This document shows, piece after piece, positions 9,271 to 17,094 of a stretch of DNA of 44,513 bases. The notes under the pieces were generated by a model. The model saw nothing but the letters and a program-made list of their open reading frames with translations. It made no database searches and was not told where the DNA came from. Position 1 is the stretch's first letter, and every line of letters begins with the position of its first letter. A program made the translations under genes and the position numbers. The stretch covers positions 6,298 through 50,810 of the forward strand of contig DIQZ01000067.1 of NCBI GenBank assembly GCA_002424305.1, in the 5' to 3' direction. The stretch is from Firmicutes bacterium UBA5449 (GTDB lineage: Bacteria > Bacillota > SHA-98 > UBA4971).

Positions 9271-10251
9271 ATGAATCTTATCATTGCAGTGGATGCAGGG
9301 GGCACGAAGACTGACTGTCTGATCGGGACAACACAAGGAGAAATTCTTGCAAGAACATCATCCGGTCCTGCTAATTACCAACTTGTCGGGGGAGACGGCG
9401 TGCTTCGGGTCATCAAAGAACTGCTCTGCGCGGTGGACGAGTATTGTTCACATGAGAAATGCAGCTTTGAAGTCATGTGGATAGGCATTGCAGGGGTAGA
9501 CAGGCCCGGAGAGCGAGAGCAGATAACCAAGGCTCTCCAAACCTTGGGAATAGCAAGAAGGGTTGTAGTGGATAATGATGCGATAATAGCCCTTGCCAGC
9601 GGGACAATGGGGGATCCCGGGGTTGTGGTAATTGCAGGTACAGGTTCAATAGCTTTTGGTATTAATGAAGAAGGAAAGCGGGCGAGGGCAGGGGGCTGGG
9701 GATACATCCTGGGAGATGAAGGCAGTGCTTATCATATTGGCCGGGCGGCTCTCAACTCTGTGACGCGAGCTGCTGACGGTCGTGGACAACCTACTTTGCT
9801 GTCTCAGGCAATTATTGATCATTTTCGCATAAGCAATGTAGACGGACTTGTAAGGTTAGCTTATGCTGATGAATTTGGTAGAATTAACATCGCGAATCTG
9901 GCAGTAATTGTAGCAGAATCTGCCGGAAAGGGAGATGAAACAGCCATTCGGATACTGGGGCAAGCCGGCGCTGAACTCGGGATTGCAGCAGGCGCAGTGG
10001 CAAAGGCTCTCAAGATGGAAAGCACGGCATTTCCATGTGTTACCACAGGCGGGGTCTTCAAGTCAGGCAGCCGGGTTTCCGAGGCGCTCATGAAAGAGCT
10101 GGTGAAAGCAGCTCCCTTGTCAAGGCTTACCAGGCCTGAGTTCCCTCCGGTCGCAGGCGCCTATTTTTTGGGCATTCGCGAAGTGGGACAGGATATTGAT
10201 GAGACTATAGTGCAACGCGTAAGAGCGTCGCTGTTAGAGATCCGGTCGTGA
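9271..10251 (+). CDS. BadF/BadG/BcrA/BcrD ATPase-family N-acetylglucosamine kinase
   Basis: Actin-fold (ASKHA) kinase of 326 aa. It shows the phosphate-1 loop VDAGGTKTD at the N-terminus, the conserved VVDNDAIIAL catalytic-Asp segment and the phosphate-2 loop VVIAGTGSIAFG. The family contains eukaryotic-type GlcNAc kinases as well as BadF-type activators. The short length, the absence of Fe-S cysteines and the position directly before nagA and nagB favour ATP-dependent phosphorylation of N-acetylglucosamine (or of a cell-wall amino sugar) to the 6-phosphate. It starts 3 nt after the PHP gene, with a purine-rich ribosome binding site inside that gene's 3' end. Confidence 0.82.
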   Translation: MNLIIAVDAGGTKTDCLIGTTQGEILARTSSGPANYQLVGGDGVLRVIKELLCAVDEYCSHEKCSFEVMWIGIAGVDRPGEREQITKALQTLGIARRVVVDNDAIIALASGTMGDPGVVVIAGTGSIAFGINEEGKRARAGGWGYILGDEGSAYHIGRAALNSVTRAADGRGQPTLLSQAIIDHFRISNVDGLVRLAYADEFGRINIANLAVIVAESAGKGDETAIRILGQAGAELGIAAGAVAKALKMESTAFPCVTTGGVFKSGSRVSEALMKELVKAAPLSRLTRPEFPPVAGAYFLGIREVGQDIDETIVQRVRASLLEIRS

Positions 10252-10304
10252 AGGAATAACAATGTTTTCTTTTCCTTATCTTATCGTTGCTTGGGGGAGG
10301 TCCA

Positions 10305-11522
10305 ATGACGATAATAAAGGGTGCTGACATACTAACGCCTAACGGTTTAGTTCAATCAGGAGTTCTAATAATCGAAGATGGTGTCATTTTAAGAGTCAGT
10401 CCTATGGAAAGTGCCGGCCTTGAAGCTGAACCCGAGTATGATTATGAGCATGATCATGAACATGATCAAGAGTATGAGATTATTGACGGAACCGGTCTGA
10501 CACTTGTGCCCGGGTTCATTGATATTCATTCCCACGGTGGAGGGGGATGCGATACTCTTGACGGAACCTTTGAATCTCTTGAGAAGCTTTGTCTTTCTCA
10601 TGCAGCCCACGGTACCACAGGAATTCTGCCGACGACCATGTCCGTTCCACACGAGATCTTGCTTTCTATAGTGAGATTAATAGATGAAATCGTAGGAGCC
10701 AAGACCTCTTCAGGCGCTGAGATTTTAGGACTCCATCTTGAAGGCCCATGGGTTAATCCTGAATCAAAAGGCGCTCAACATGTTGCAGGTATACGTGAGC
10801 CTTCCATAGAAGAATTGGACGAACTCGCCGAGACATCGAACGGGCATGTCAAAATGATTACTGTCGCGCCGGAGATGCCTGGAGCTTTCGACCTTATCAA
10901 GCACGCAGTAGATGTGGGAATCAGGATTTCTCTGGGGCATTCATCTGCTACGTATGATCAGGTTCTTAATGCGGTTGAAGCAGGCGCAACCCATGTCACT
11001 CATGCCTATAATGCCATGAGTGGCCTGCACCACAGACATCCGGGGATGGTTGGGGCAATGCTTTCGTGTCAGAGGCTTACTGCGGATATAATACTTGATG
11101 GATTTCATGTTCATCCTGCTGCTGCCAAGATACTCATGAGGTGCAAAGGGAAGGAAGGACTTGCCCTGATAACAGATGCAACAAGGGCTGCCGGGATGCT
11201 TGAGGGTGACTACGAACTGGGTGGACAGAAAGTCATCTACCGCCACGGAGCAGTTAGACTTCCAGATGGGGGTCTTGCAGGATCCGCCCTTACATTGGAT
11301 GCCGCGGTGAAATATGCTGTCCTCGAACTCGGATGTTCATTGGAAGAGGCTATTGTAATGGCTTCTTCCAATCCGGCCCGGATAATCGGTGTAGATGACA
11401 AGAAAGGCAGCATCGAGGTGGGTAAGGATGCTGATCTTGTGCTGCTGGATGAGTCCTTTAATGTACGGGCAACCATTGTAAATGGCAATGTCGTACATAT
11501 GGTGAGGGGTATCCTCACGTAA
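10305..11522 (+). CDS. nagA: N-acetylglucosamine-6-phosphate deacetylase
   Basis: Amidohydrolase of 405 aa converting GlcNAc-6-phosphate to glucosamine-6-phosphate. Family motifs visible: GFIDIHSHGGGG, HLEGPWVNP (metal-binding Glu), LGHSSATY, HAYNAMSGLHHRHPG and LITDATRAAG (catalytic Asp). ATG at 10305 is chosen over the TTG at 10287 because GGGGGAGG ends 4 nt before it. Residues 45-58 (YDYEHDHEHDQEYE) form an unusual acidic and histidine-rich insert in the N-terminal beta-sandwich, between the strand ending ILRVSP and the strand IIDGTGLTLVPG. The flanking kinase and nagB complete the route to fructose-6-phosphate. Confidence 0.95.
   Translation: MTIIKGADILTPNGLVQSGVLIIEDGVILRVSPMESAGLEAEPEYDYEHDHEHDQEYEIIDGTGLTLVPGFIDIHSHGGGGCDTLDGTFESLEKLCLSHAAHGTTGILPTTMSVPHEILLSIVRLIDEIVGAKTSSGAEILGLHLEGPWVNPESKGAQHVAGIREPSIEELDELAETSNGHVKMITVAPEMPGAFDLIKHAVDVGIRISLGHSSATYDQVLNAVEAGATHVTHAYNAMSGLHHRHPGMVGAMLSCQRLTADIILDGFHVHPAAAKILMRCKGKEGLALITDATRAAGMLEGDYELGGQKVIYRHGAVRLPDGGLAGSALTLDAAVKYAVLELGCSLEEAIVMASSNPARIIGVDDKKGSIEVGKDADLVLLDESFNVRATIVNGNVVHMVRGILT
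10451..10468. repeat. Perfect 8+8 bp inverted repeat inside nagA
   Basis: TGATCATG, two A residues, then CATGATCA, forming an 18-nt element that is fully self-complementary except for its centre. It lies in the segment that encodes the His/Asp/Glu-rich insert of NagA. It may be an operator-like site or simply the result of a short repeat expansion. Confidence 0.6.
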
Positions 11523-11644
11523 ACTTAAGTAATTAGCAGGCTACCACAAATCGCTGCTGCTTTTTCAGTGCAGAAGTGGTGTCATACTTAGAATCTACCT
11601 GTGAGCTTCTGGTGAGGCTTAATTAGGTAACTGGAGGCGAGAGT

Positions 11645-12427
11645 GTGAAAGTCATAGTTACAGACGACTATGAGATAATGAGTAGAGAGGCGGCTAAAGT
11701 TGTAGCTGCCGAAGTAAAAAGTAAACCTGACAGTGTATTTGCATTGCCAACCGGCGGAACTCCATTGGGCTTATATGCTGAGTTAATCAGGATGCACAAA
11801 GAAGAAGGATTGGATTTGTCTAAAGTCTCCACGTTCAACCTTGATGAGTACATAGGTCTTCCGCTGAATCATGAATCAAGCTACCATTACTATATGTATG
11901 ACAAATTCTTCAATCATGTTAATGTAAGCGAAGACCGGGTTCGTATTCCAAATGGACTTATTGAGAATCCTGAGGAGGAATCACTGGCATACGAATGGGC
12001 AATTAAAAGAGCCGGCGGCATTGATCTTGCCGTGCTTGGGATAGGGCGTAACGGACACATTGGTTTTAACGAACCAAAAACAGAATTCGGATCCCTTACC
12101 CGTCCTATTTACCTTGCTAAAAGGACTATTGAGGCTAACGCCAGATTCTTTGGAGAGGATCCCGATTCTGTACCGAGACAGGCGATTTCTATGGGGATCC
12201 GAACGATCATGAATTCCACAAAAATCATCTTACTGGCCAGTGGCGCCGAAAAAGCCCGTGCTATCAACCAGACGGTGCACGGTCCGGTTACTGAGATGGT
12301 TCCCAGTTCTGTTTTACAGCTCCATCCGGATTGCACTCTGATTTTGGATAAGGCGGCTGCTGACGAGCTAGAGCCATCAGCGAATGGTTTTGTCCCGGGA
12401 CCGGGTACAAGGACTATGGTATACTAA
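11645..12427 (+). CDS. nagB: Glucosamine-6-phosphate deaminase
   Basis: 260-aa isomerase/deaminase producing fructose-6-phosphate and ammonia from glucosamine-6-phosphate. Diagnostic motifs: LPTGGTPLGLY, FNLDEYIGL (active-site Asp) and GIGRNGHIGFNEP (active-site His and Glu). GTG start, preceded by TGGAGGCGAG. It is 122 bp downstream of nagA on the same strand. That gap holds no gene, and I could not find a clear promoter in it, so nagA and nagB may be one transcript. Confidence 0.95.
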   Translation: MKVIVTDDYEIMSREAAKVVAAEVKSKPDSVFALPTGGTPLGLYAELIRMHKEEGLDLSKVSTFNLDEYIGLPLNHESSYHYYMYDKFFNHVNVSEDRVRIPNGLIENPEEESLAYEWAIKRAGGIDLAVLGIGRNGHIGFNEPKTEFGSLTRPIYLAKRTIEANARFFGEDPDSVPRQAISMGIRTIMNSTKIILLASGAEKARAINQTVHGPVTEMVPSSVLQLHPDCTLILDKAAADELEPSANGFVPGPGTRTMVY

Positions 12428-12500
12428 AATATATTGAACATAGTTTCTTGTCCATGATTCATAAGGATTGGAAGTTGACGAGAAGCGGGGGTCTTGAGCA

Positions 12501-13382
12501 TTGTATAAAGAGCGATTTGTGATAATTACAGGACTTTCAGGTGCAGGCAAGAGTGAGGCAGTGCGCGCATTTGAAGATCTCGGCTTCTTCTGTGTGGATA
12601 ATCTCCCTCCGATGCTGATCCCAAAGTTTGCTGAACTTGCGGCACAATCAGAAGGAAAGATCGATAAGATAGCTTTAGTAGTAGACATAAGGAGTCGCGA
12701 GTTTTTCGATAAGCTATTTACAGCGCTGGATGCTTTGGAGGTAATGGGTGTCGAATATGAAATCCTGTTTCTTGAGGCATCAGATGAAGCACTTGTACGT
12801 AGGTTCAAGGAGACTCGCCGGCGTCATCCTCTTTCCTCAGAAGGCGGTATTATAGAGGGGATCAGTGAAGAGCGTCGGAAGGTCGGCGAAGTCCGCGAGA
12901 AGGCTACACGTATCATAGATACATCAAATATTACTCCTAAGCAGCTTCGTGAAAGAATAGTGGCGAGCTTTGTGAAGTTGAGCCCTAAGAAGGGAATTGA
13001 CGTTATTGTGATGTCATTTGGGTTCAAGCATGGTATTCCCATAGATGCGGACTTGGTTTTTGATGTGAGATTCTTGCCGAATCCCTATTATGTAGACGCC
13101 TTACGTCCGCTCACAGGAGAATCTGAAGCTGTCAGAGAATATGTGTTCCGTTCCCGGGTGACAGGTGTGTTCCTTCATAAACTTTTTGACCTTATGACGT
13201 TTCTCTTGCCGCAATACACAAAGGAAGGTAAAGCTCAGTTGATAATAGGAATAGGATGTACGGGGGGAAGACATCGATCAGTCGCTATTGCAAACCGCCT
13301 CACCGGATTCTTGAGAGAACAAGGATACAGCGTAACTGCAGAACATAGGGATAAGGATATTCCCGAAAGACTTGCTGAGTAG
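12501..13382 (+). CDS. rapZ: RapZ/YvcJ family nucleotide-binding protein
   Basis: 293-aa P-loop protein. Walker A GLSGAGKS sits at about residues 9-16, followed by the family block DLGFFCVDNLPP; the C-terminal half contains GIGCTGGRHRSVAIANRL, the signature of RapZ. In Enterobacteria RapZ binds glucosamine-6-phosphate and directs decay of GlmZ RNA. In Bacillus the orthologue YvcJ binds and hydrolyses nucleotides, with a less clear role. TTG start; the stop is 13 nt before the glmR start. Its position just after nagB is notable because both gene products deal with glucosamine-6-phosphate. Confidence 0.93.
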   Translation: MYKERFVIITGLSGAGKSEAVRAFEDLGFFCVDNLPPMLIPKFAELAAQSEGKIDKIALVVDIRSREFFDKLFTALDALEVMGVEYEILFLEASDEALVRRFKETRRRHPLSSEGGIIEGISEERRKVGEVREKATRIIDTSNITPKQLRERIVASFVKLSPKKGIDVIVMSFGFKHGIPIDADLVFDVRFLPNPYYVDALRPLTGESEAVREYVFRSRVTGVFLHKLFDLMTFLLPQYTKEGKAQLIIGIGCTGGRHRSVAIANRLTGFLREQGYSVTAEHRDKDIPERLAE

Positions 13383-13395
13383 GAGAGGTAGTGGA

Positions 13396-14637
13396 ATGAG
13401 TGTTGCCGACTGGTTGAATCCTCACTTGGACTTAAGAAAGTGGTCTTTTCTGTTCTTTGTTGGAGTGGCGCTTACTGTAGTTGGCGCCATATCTCTTTCA
13501 AGGGGGTGGATGCCGGGTCTTGTTGTAACCCTTGTTGGCGTAGGGATATCTACCTTCGCTGCTGTAATGGCAGTTCGTATAGTAATCAAGACTCTTAGAC
13601 CTGTATACGGTCATCGAGTTGTGGAGACTTTGCACAGGCGATACGAGCTTGGGCGTGGCCCTAAAATAGTGGTGGTGGGCGGAGGCACGGGTTTATCTAC
13701 GTTGCTTCGGGGCCTAAAAGAGTTTACCGGCAATCTAACTGCCATAGTCACAGTGGCTGATGACGGAGGGAGTTCAGGCAGGCTCAGGAAAGAGATGGGA
13801 GTGCTTCCCCCGGGTGATATCCGCAACTGCCTGGTGGCGCTTGCTGATTCTGAGCCTCTTATGGCTCGTCTTTTTGAATATAGGTTTCCGCAAGGTGACC
13901 CCACAGGATTAGGAGGGCATACCTTCGGAAATCTTTTTATTGCAACTATGTCCGCTATCACCGGGGATTTTGAAGAGGCAGTGAAAGAGTCCAGTCGAGT
14001 GCTGGCAGTGCGAGGTCGAGTGCTTCCGTCTACTCTTGAGAATGTAGTCCTCGTTGCCGAATGCCAGGGGGGCGAGGTCGTGTACGGTGAATCCACCATT
14101 GGCAAGTGTAGCATGGGTATTGAGAGAGTGTTTCTTCAGCCAGGAAATCCTCAAGCGCTTCCTGAGGCTCTTGAAAGCATTGCTGAAGCAGACGCGGTAG
14201 TCTTAGGACCGGGGAGCCTCTATACCAGCGTGATTCCAAACTTGCTGGTTGCTCGAATTGCCGACGCTATCCGTGAGAGCCGGGCACCAAGAATATATGT
14301 GTGTAATGTAATGACCCAACCAGGAGAGACGGACTGCTTCACTGCTGCAGATCATGTGAAAGCTATAATAGATCATGCAGGAACAGGGATTATCGACTAT
14401 GTCTTGATAAACTCAGGCGGTGTTCCTGAGAAATTAGCGGAGAAATACGGTCAAGAAGGCGCGTATCCCGTTGATATTGACAGGGAGAGATTCAGACCCC
14501 TCGGGATCAAAGTCATAGAAGAAGACCTTATCTCTAATATGGACTATGCCAGACATGATCCTGGGCGCCTTGCCAAGGCCATAATGAGAGTTGTCTCTAT
14601 GACAGGCAAACCATTCTTCAAAAATATGGGTGGTTGA
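13396..14637 (+). CDS. glmR: Gluconeogenesis/cell-envelope factor GlmR (YvcK), membrane-anchored form
   Basis: 413-aa CofD-like protein of the YvcK/GlmR family. In Bacillus, GlmR binds UDP-GlcNAc and stimulates GlmS-dependent glucosamine-6-phosphate synthesis. Two predicted membrane segments occupy about residues 17-38 and 42-62, ahead of the Rossmann-type domain with VVVGGGTGLSTLLRGLK and VADDGGSSGRLR. B. subtilis YvcK lacks such an anchor, but longer membrane-anchored forms are known in other lineages. ATG at 13396 is preferred over an upstream TTG because GGAGAGG lies 7 nt before it. The 3' end overlaps the convergent spmB gene by 20 bp. Confidence 0.93.
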   Translation: MSVADWLNPHLDLRKWSFLFFVGVALTVVGAISLSRGWMPGLVVTLVGVGISTFAAVMAVRIVIKTLRPVYGHRVVETLHRRYELGRGPKIVVVGGGTGLSTLLRGLKEFTGNLTAIVTVADDGGSSGRLRKEMGVLPPGDIRNCLVALADSEPLMARLFEYRFPQGDPTGLGGHTFGNLFIATMSAITGDFEEAVKESSRVLAVRGRVLPSTLENVVLVAECQGGEVVYGESTIGKCSMGIERVFLQPGNPQALPEALESIAEADAVVLGPGSLYTSVIPNLLVARIADAIRESRAPRIYVCNVMTQPGETDCFTAADHVKAIIDHAGTGIIDYVLINSGGVPEKLAEKYGQEGAYPVDIDRERFRPLGIKVIEEDLISNMDYARHDPGRLAKAIMRVVSMTGKPFFKNMGG

Positions 14638-15181
14638 CGCTGCCAAGGCCTATAATAATCCGCCATATCGCAACTGATGACAGGAATGCGACTAAGTCTG
14701 CCAGAAGGCCTGCTGCCAATGAATGCCTGGTTTTTCTTATTCCCACTGCGCCGAAATAAACAGTTATGACGTAGATTGTTGTCTCAGAACTTGCTTGCAT
14801 TGTAGATGCCATTCTTCCTATGACAGAGTCAGGTCCGAATTTTCGAATAAGGTCTATAGTGACTTCCAGCGCGCCGGTTCCGGAAAGAGGCCTGATGAGT
14901 GCCAAGGGAAGTAACTCTTTTGGCATATCCAGCTGTCCTGCTACAGGAGAGAGGATCTGAGTGAGGATAGAAAGTGCGCCGGATTCGCGGAAGATTCCAA
15001 TGGCCACAAACATCCCCACCAAAAAGGGAATCAATCTCACTGCAACTGTAAACCCTTCTTTTGCGCCTTCTATGAATGTGTCGTATATATTTACTTTCTT
15101 TATGTATCCTGCAATGCAGATTATTGCGATCATGAGAGGTATGACAAGGTTAGAAGCGAAGGTAATGATTTTTATCAGCAT
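14618..15181 (-). CDS. spmB: Spore maturation protein SpmB
   Basis: 187-aa integral membrane protein with four or five hydrophobic segments (for example NLVIPLMIAIICIAGYI and LIPFLVGMFVAIGIF). It matches SpmB through IFRESGALSIL, LIRPLSGTGALEV and the polar motif ASSETTIYVITVYFGAVGI. SpmA and SpmB belong to the nucleoside-recognition (Gate) membrane family and in Bacillus are needed for full spore-core dehydration. It lies 161 bp downstream of spmA on the same strand, and its 3' end overlaps that of glmR. The gap between spmA and spmB has no gene. Confidence 0.92.
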   Translation of the reverse strand: MLIKIITFASNLVIPLMIAIICIAGYIKKVNIYDTFIEGAKEGFTVAVRLIPFLVGMFVAIGIFRESGALSILTQILSPVAGQLDMPKELLPLALIRPLSGTGALEVTIDLIRKFGPDSVIGRMASTMQASSETTIYVITVYFGAVGIRKTRHSLAAGLLADLVAFLSSVAIWRIIIGLGSVNHPYF

Positions 15182-15342
15182 GCTTGGGTCCTCCTTTGAA
15201 GTAGTTTATCCGGATGGCTGCGGAGCCTCGGTTATAGTCAGGTGTCGGTGTTGCGTTTGAGGGACGGCGCATTTGCGGCGCATCCCGTTGGAATGCAACG
15301 GACTTATGCTCCAAAAAATGTAGAAGATTGGCAGCACTCTGC

Positions 15343-15927
15343 TTAGTAACCTTTAGATACAGGGCGAAAAAACCTGTCTGCGGCTATTGCGACGAAGGTG
15401 GCAAGGATATTCATGAGAATGATGGGCATAACCACTTCGGCCGGGTTGTGGGAATGATACTGTGCCCGAATTGCTATGATGGTCGTGGGTACAAGGGTAA
15501 TTCCTGCGGTGGAAATCGAGACAAAGGTGCACATGGCATCGCTGGCTATGTCCCCGGTTTCGCCAAGTGATGCCAGCTCTTCCATGGCTTTTAACCCGAG
15601 AGGGGTTGCAGCGTTACCCATGCCAAGGAGATTCGCAACTATACTCATGGTAATTGCAGCAAGTGCAGGATGATCCTTAGGCACTGAAGGGAAAAGAAGG
15701 CGTGCCACCGGAGCGGTGATGGTTGCAAGCCATCTTGTCAGTCCTGCGGAATCTGCTATTTTCATCAGACCGCTCCACATTGTCATAACACCGATGAATC
15801 CAAAACATATGTTCACTGCTGAGTTTGTGCTTTCAATAGCCGCCCTGGTTATCTCGGCTGACGTTCCTGTGATAATCCCTGTAAACACACCAAGGACAAT
15901 CATCATGAGCCAAATGGTATTTATCAT
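15343..15927 (-). CDS. spmA: Spore maturation protein SpmA
   Basis: 194-aa membrane protein. Recognised by FGFIGVMTMWSGLMKIAD, LFPSVPKDHPALAAI, NLLGMGNAATPLGLKAM and FVSISTAGITLVPTTIIAIR, which are conserved across SpmA. Together with SpmB it acts in the membrane during spore maturation. The ATG start is preceded by GCGGAGGA. A 16-bp perfect palindrome lies about 22 bp upstream of the start, in the gap shared with whiA. Its presence supports an endospore-forming host, although spmAB-like genes also persist in some asporogenous relatives. Confidence 0.93.
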   Translation of the reverse strand: MINTIWLMMIVLGVFTGIITGTSAEITRAAIESTNSAVNICFGFIGVMTMWSGLMKIADSAGLTRWLATITAPVARLLFPSVPKDHPALAAITMSIVANLLGMGNAATPLGLKAMEELASLGETGDIASDAMCTFVSISTAGITLVPTTIIAIRAQYHSHNPAEVVMPIILMNILATFVAIAADRFFRPVSKGY

Positions 15928-15949
15928 AGTAGAATCCTCCGCTTTGCTT

Positions 15950-15965
15950 TGTACAGGCCTGTACA
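15950..15965. promoter_or_regulatory. 16-bp perfect palindrome upstream of spmA
   Basis: TGTACAGGCCTGTACA is a perfect palindrome. It is followed by a partial direct copy of its left half (GTACAGGCC at 15961-15969), so the element can also be read as a tandem 10-bp repeat. It lies about 22 bp upstream of the spmA ATG and about 85 bp upstream of whiA, where an operator would be expected. I do not recognise the binding protein. Confidence 0.6.
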
Positions 15966-16036
15966 GGCCGTATCCTAGGTACCTATATTCCGAAACAGAG
16001 GTAGATTATTACTACACGACATTCTTAGGCTTGTGA

Positions 16037-16042
16037 TAGAAT
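16037..16042 (+). promoter_or_regulatory. Candidate extended -10 for whiA
   Basis: TAGAAT preceded by TGA matches an extended -10 (TGnTATAAT, 5 of 6). No good -35 is seen 16-18 bp upstream, as is common for extended -10 promoters. A start site 7-9 nt downstream would fall at about 16049-16051, on or just before the whiA start codon. Confidence 0.4.
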
Positions 16043-16050
16043 GATTTTGG

Positions 16051-17022
16051 GTGATGTCTCCCGTGTTCTATGTAGAGACAAAGGGTGAGCTGGCACGCAT
16101 GATGCCTACGGCTGAGTGCTGTATGATCGCTGAACTCTCTGCGATTGCCAGGAGCAGCGGTAGAGTAGAGATGCGCCAAAACGGTGACGAACCCGGGCCG
16201 GTGTTTGAGATTTCGACTGAAAACGCAGCCGTAGCCCGTAAGATAATGGCATTTGTCCGCAGTATCTATCAAGTGAAACCCAAAGTAAGATTCACTCGTC
16301 GCAGGGGTGGACTTCCCGGGAATCAGTATATTGTGGAACTGCCGGGTGATGACGGTGCTTTACAGGTGCTGCAAGATATTGGTGTGGTCTCACAAAGAGG
16401 TGGCAGCACTTCTATGAGAAATGGTGTCCCTTGGGAAGTATTGCCCAGGCAATGCTGTTTTAGATGTTACCTTCGCGGGATTTTTCTTGCCAGAGGATAT
16501 GTGCAAAATCCGGAAAAAGAGTATCACATGGAATTCATGACAGATAGTGCCGTTCATGCCAGAGGTATAGTGCGTCTTGCTGAGTCTTTTAGTGTAGTGC
16601 CTAAGATTTCCCGGCGCAAAAAGGGGCACATGGTCTATGTCAAGGGTGGGGACGATGTGGCTCAGTTGCTTAGAGTAATGGGTGCGCACTCTGCAGTTCT
16701 TACCCTGGAAAGTGTAAGAGTGATTCGCGGTGTGCGCGGGGATGTAAATCGAGTGGTAAACTGCGAAACCGCTAACTTGACAAAGGCTGTAGATGCAGGC
16801 CTCATCCAGGTTGCAGCGATAAGAACCATTGACGAATTCATAGGGCTGAAGTCGTTGCCCCCCGGACTTCAGGAGATTGCCGGGCTCAGGCTGACTAATC
16901 CTGAGGTAACGTTAAGGGAGCTTGGACAAATGTTATCACCGCCCATAAGCAAATCTGCTGTCAATCACAGAATGAGGAGAATTGTTGACATGGCATCACG
17001 CTTGGACGACAATATGGGATAA
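16051..17022 (+). CDS. whiA: WhiA sporulation/cell-division regulator
   Basis: WhiA family DNA-binding protein (323 aa from GTG at 16051, 322 aa from ATG at 16054). The N-terminal LAGLIDADG-like region includes ETKGELARM, RCYLRGIFLARGYVQNP and VQNPEKEYHMEF. The C-terminal helix-turn-helix block reads TLRELGQMLSPPISKSAVNHRMRR with slight breaks. In Bacillus it affects division and chromosome segregation; in actinomycetes it controls sporulation. No Shine-Dalgarno precedes either start, and a candidate -10 lies only 8 nt upstream. It is normally adjacent to glmR, but here spmAB intervenes. rpoN follows 72 bp downstream. Confidence 0.93.
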   Translation: MMSPVFYVETKGELARMMPTAECCMIAELSAIARSSGRVEMRQNGDEPGPVFEISTENAAVARKIMAFVRSIYQVKPKVRFTRRRGGLPGNQYIVELPGDDGALQVLQDIGVVSQRGGSTSMRNGVPWEVLPRQCCFRCYLRGIFLARGYVQNPEKEYHMEFMTDSAVHARGIVRLAESFSVVPKISRRKKGHMVYVKGGDDVAQLLRVMGAHSAVLTLESVRVIRGVRGDVNRVVNCETANLTKAVDAGLIQVAAIRTIDEFIGLKSLPPGLQEIAGLRLTNPEVTLRELGQMLSPPISKSAVNHRMRRIVDMASRLDDNMG

Positions 17023-17094
17023 GATTCCTGTTTGGATGAAGCAAAGGAAATTCCAGTGACTTCTCGAATACTGTATTGTAGGAGGTGTCAGGTA

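Noticed and set aside
16091..16106. Sigma-54-like TGGCAC-N5-ATGC element
   Set aside because: It lies inside the whiA coding region and is an imperfect match. I found no convincing GG-N10-GC promoter upstream of any gene in this window, despite rpoN being present.
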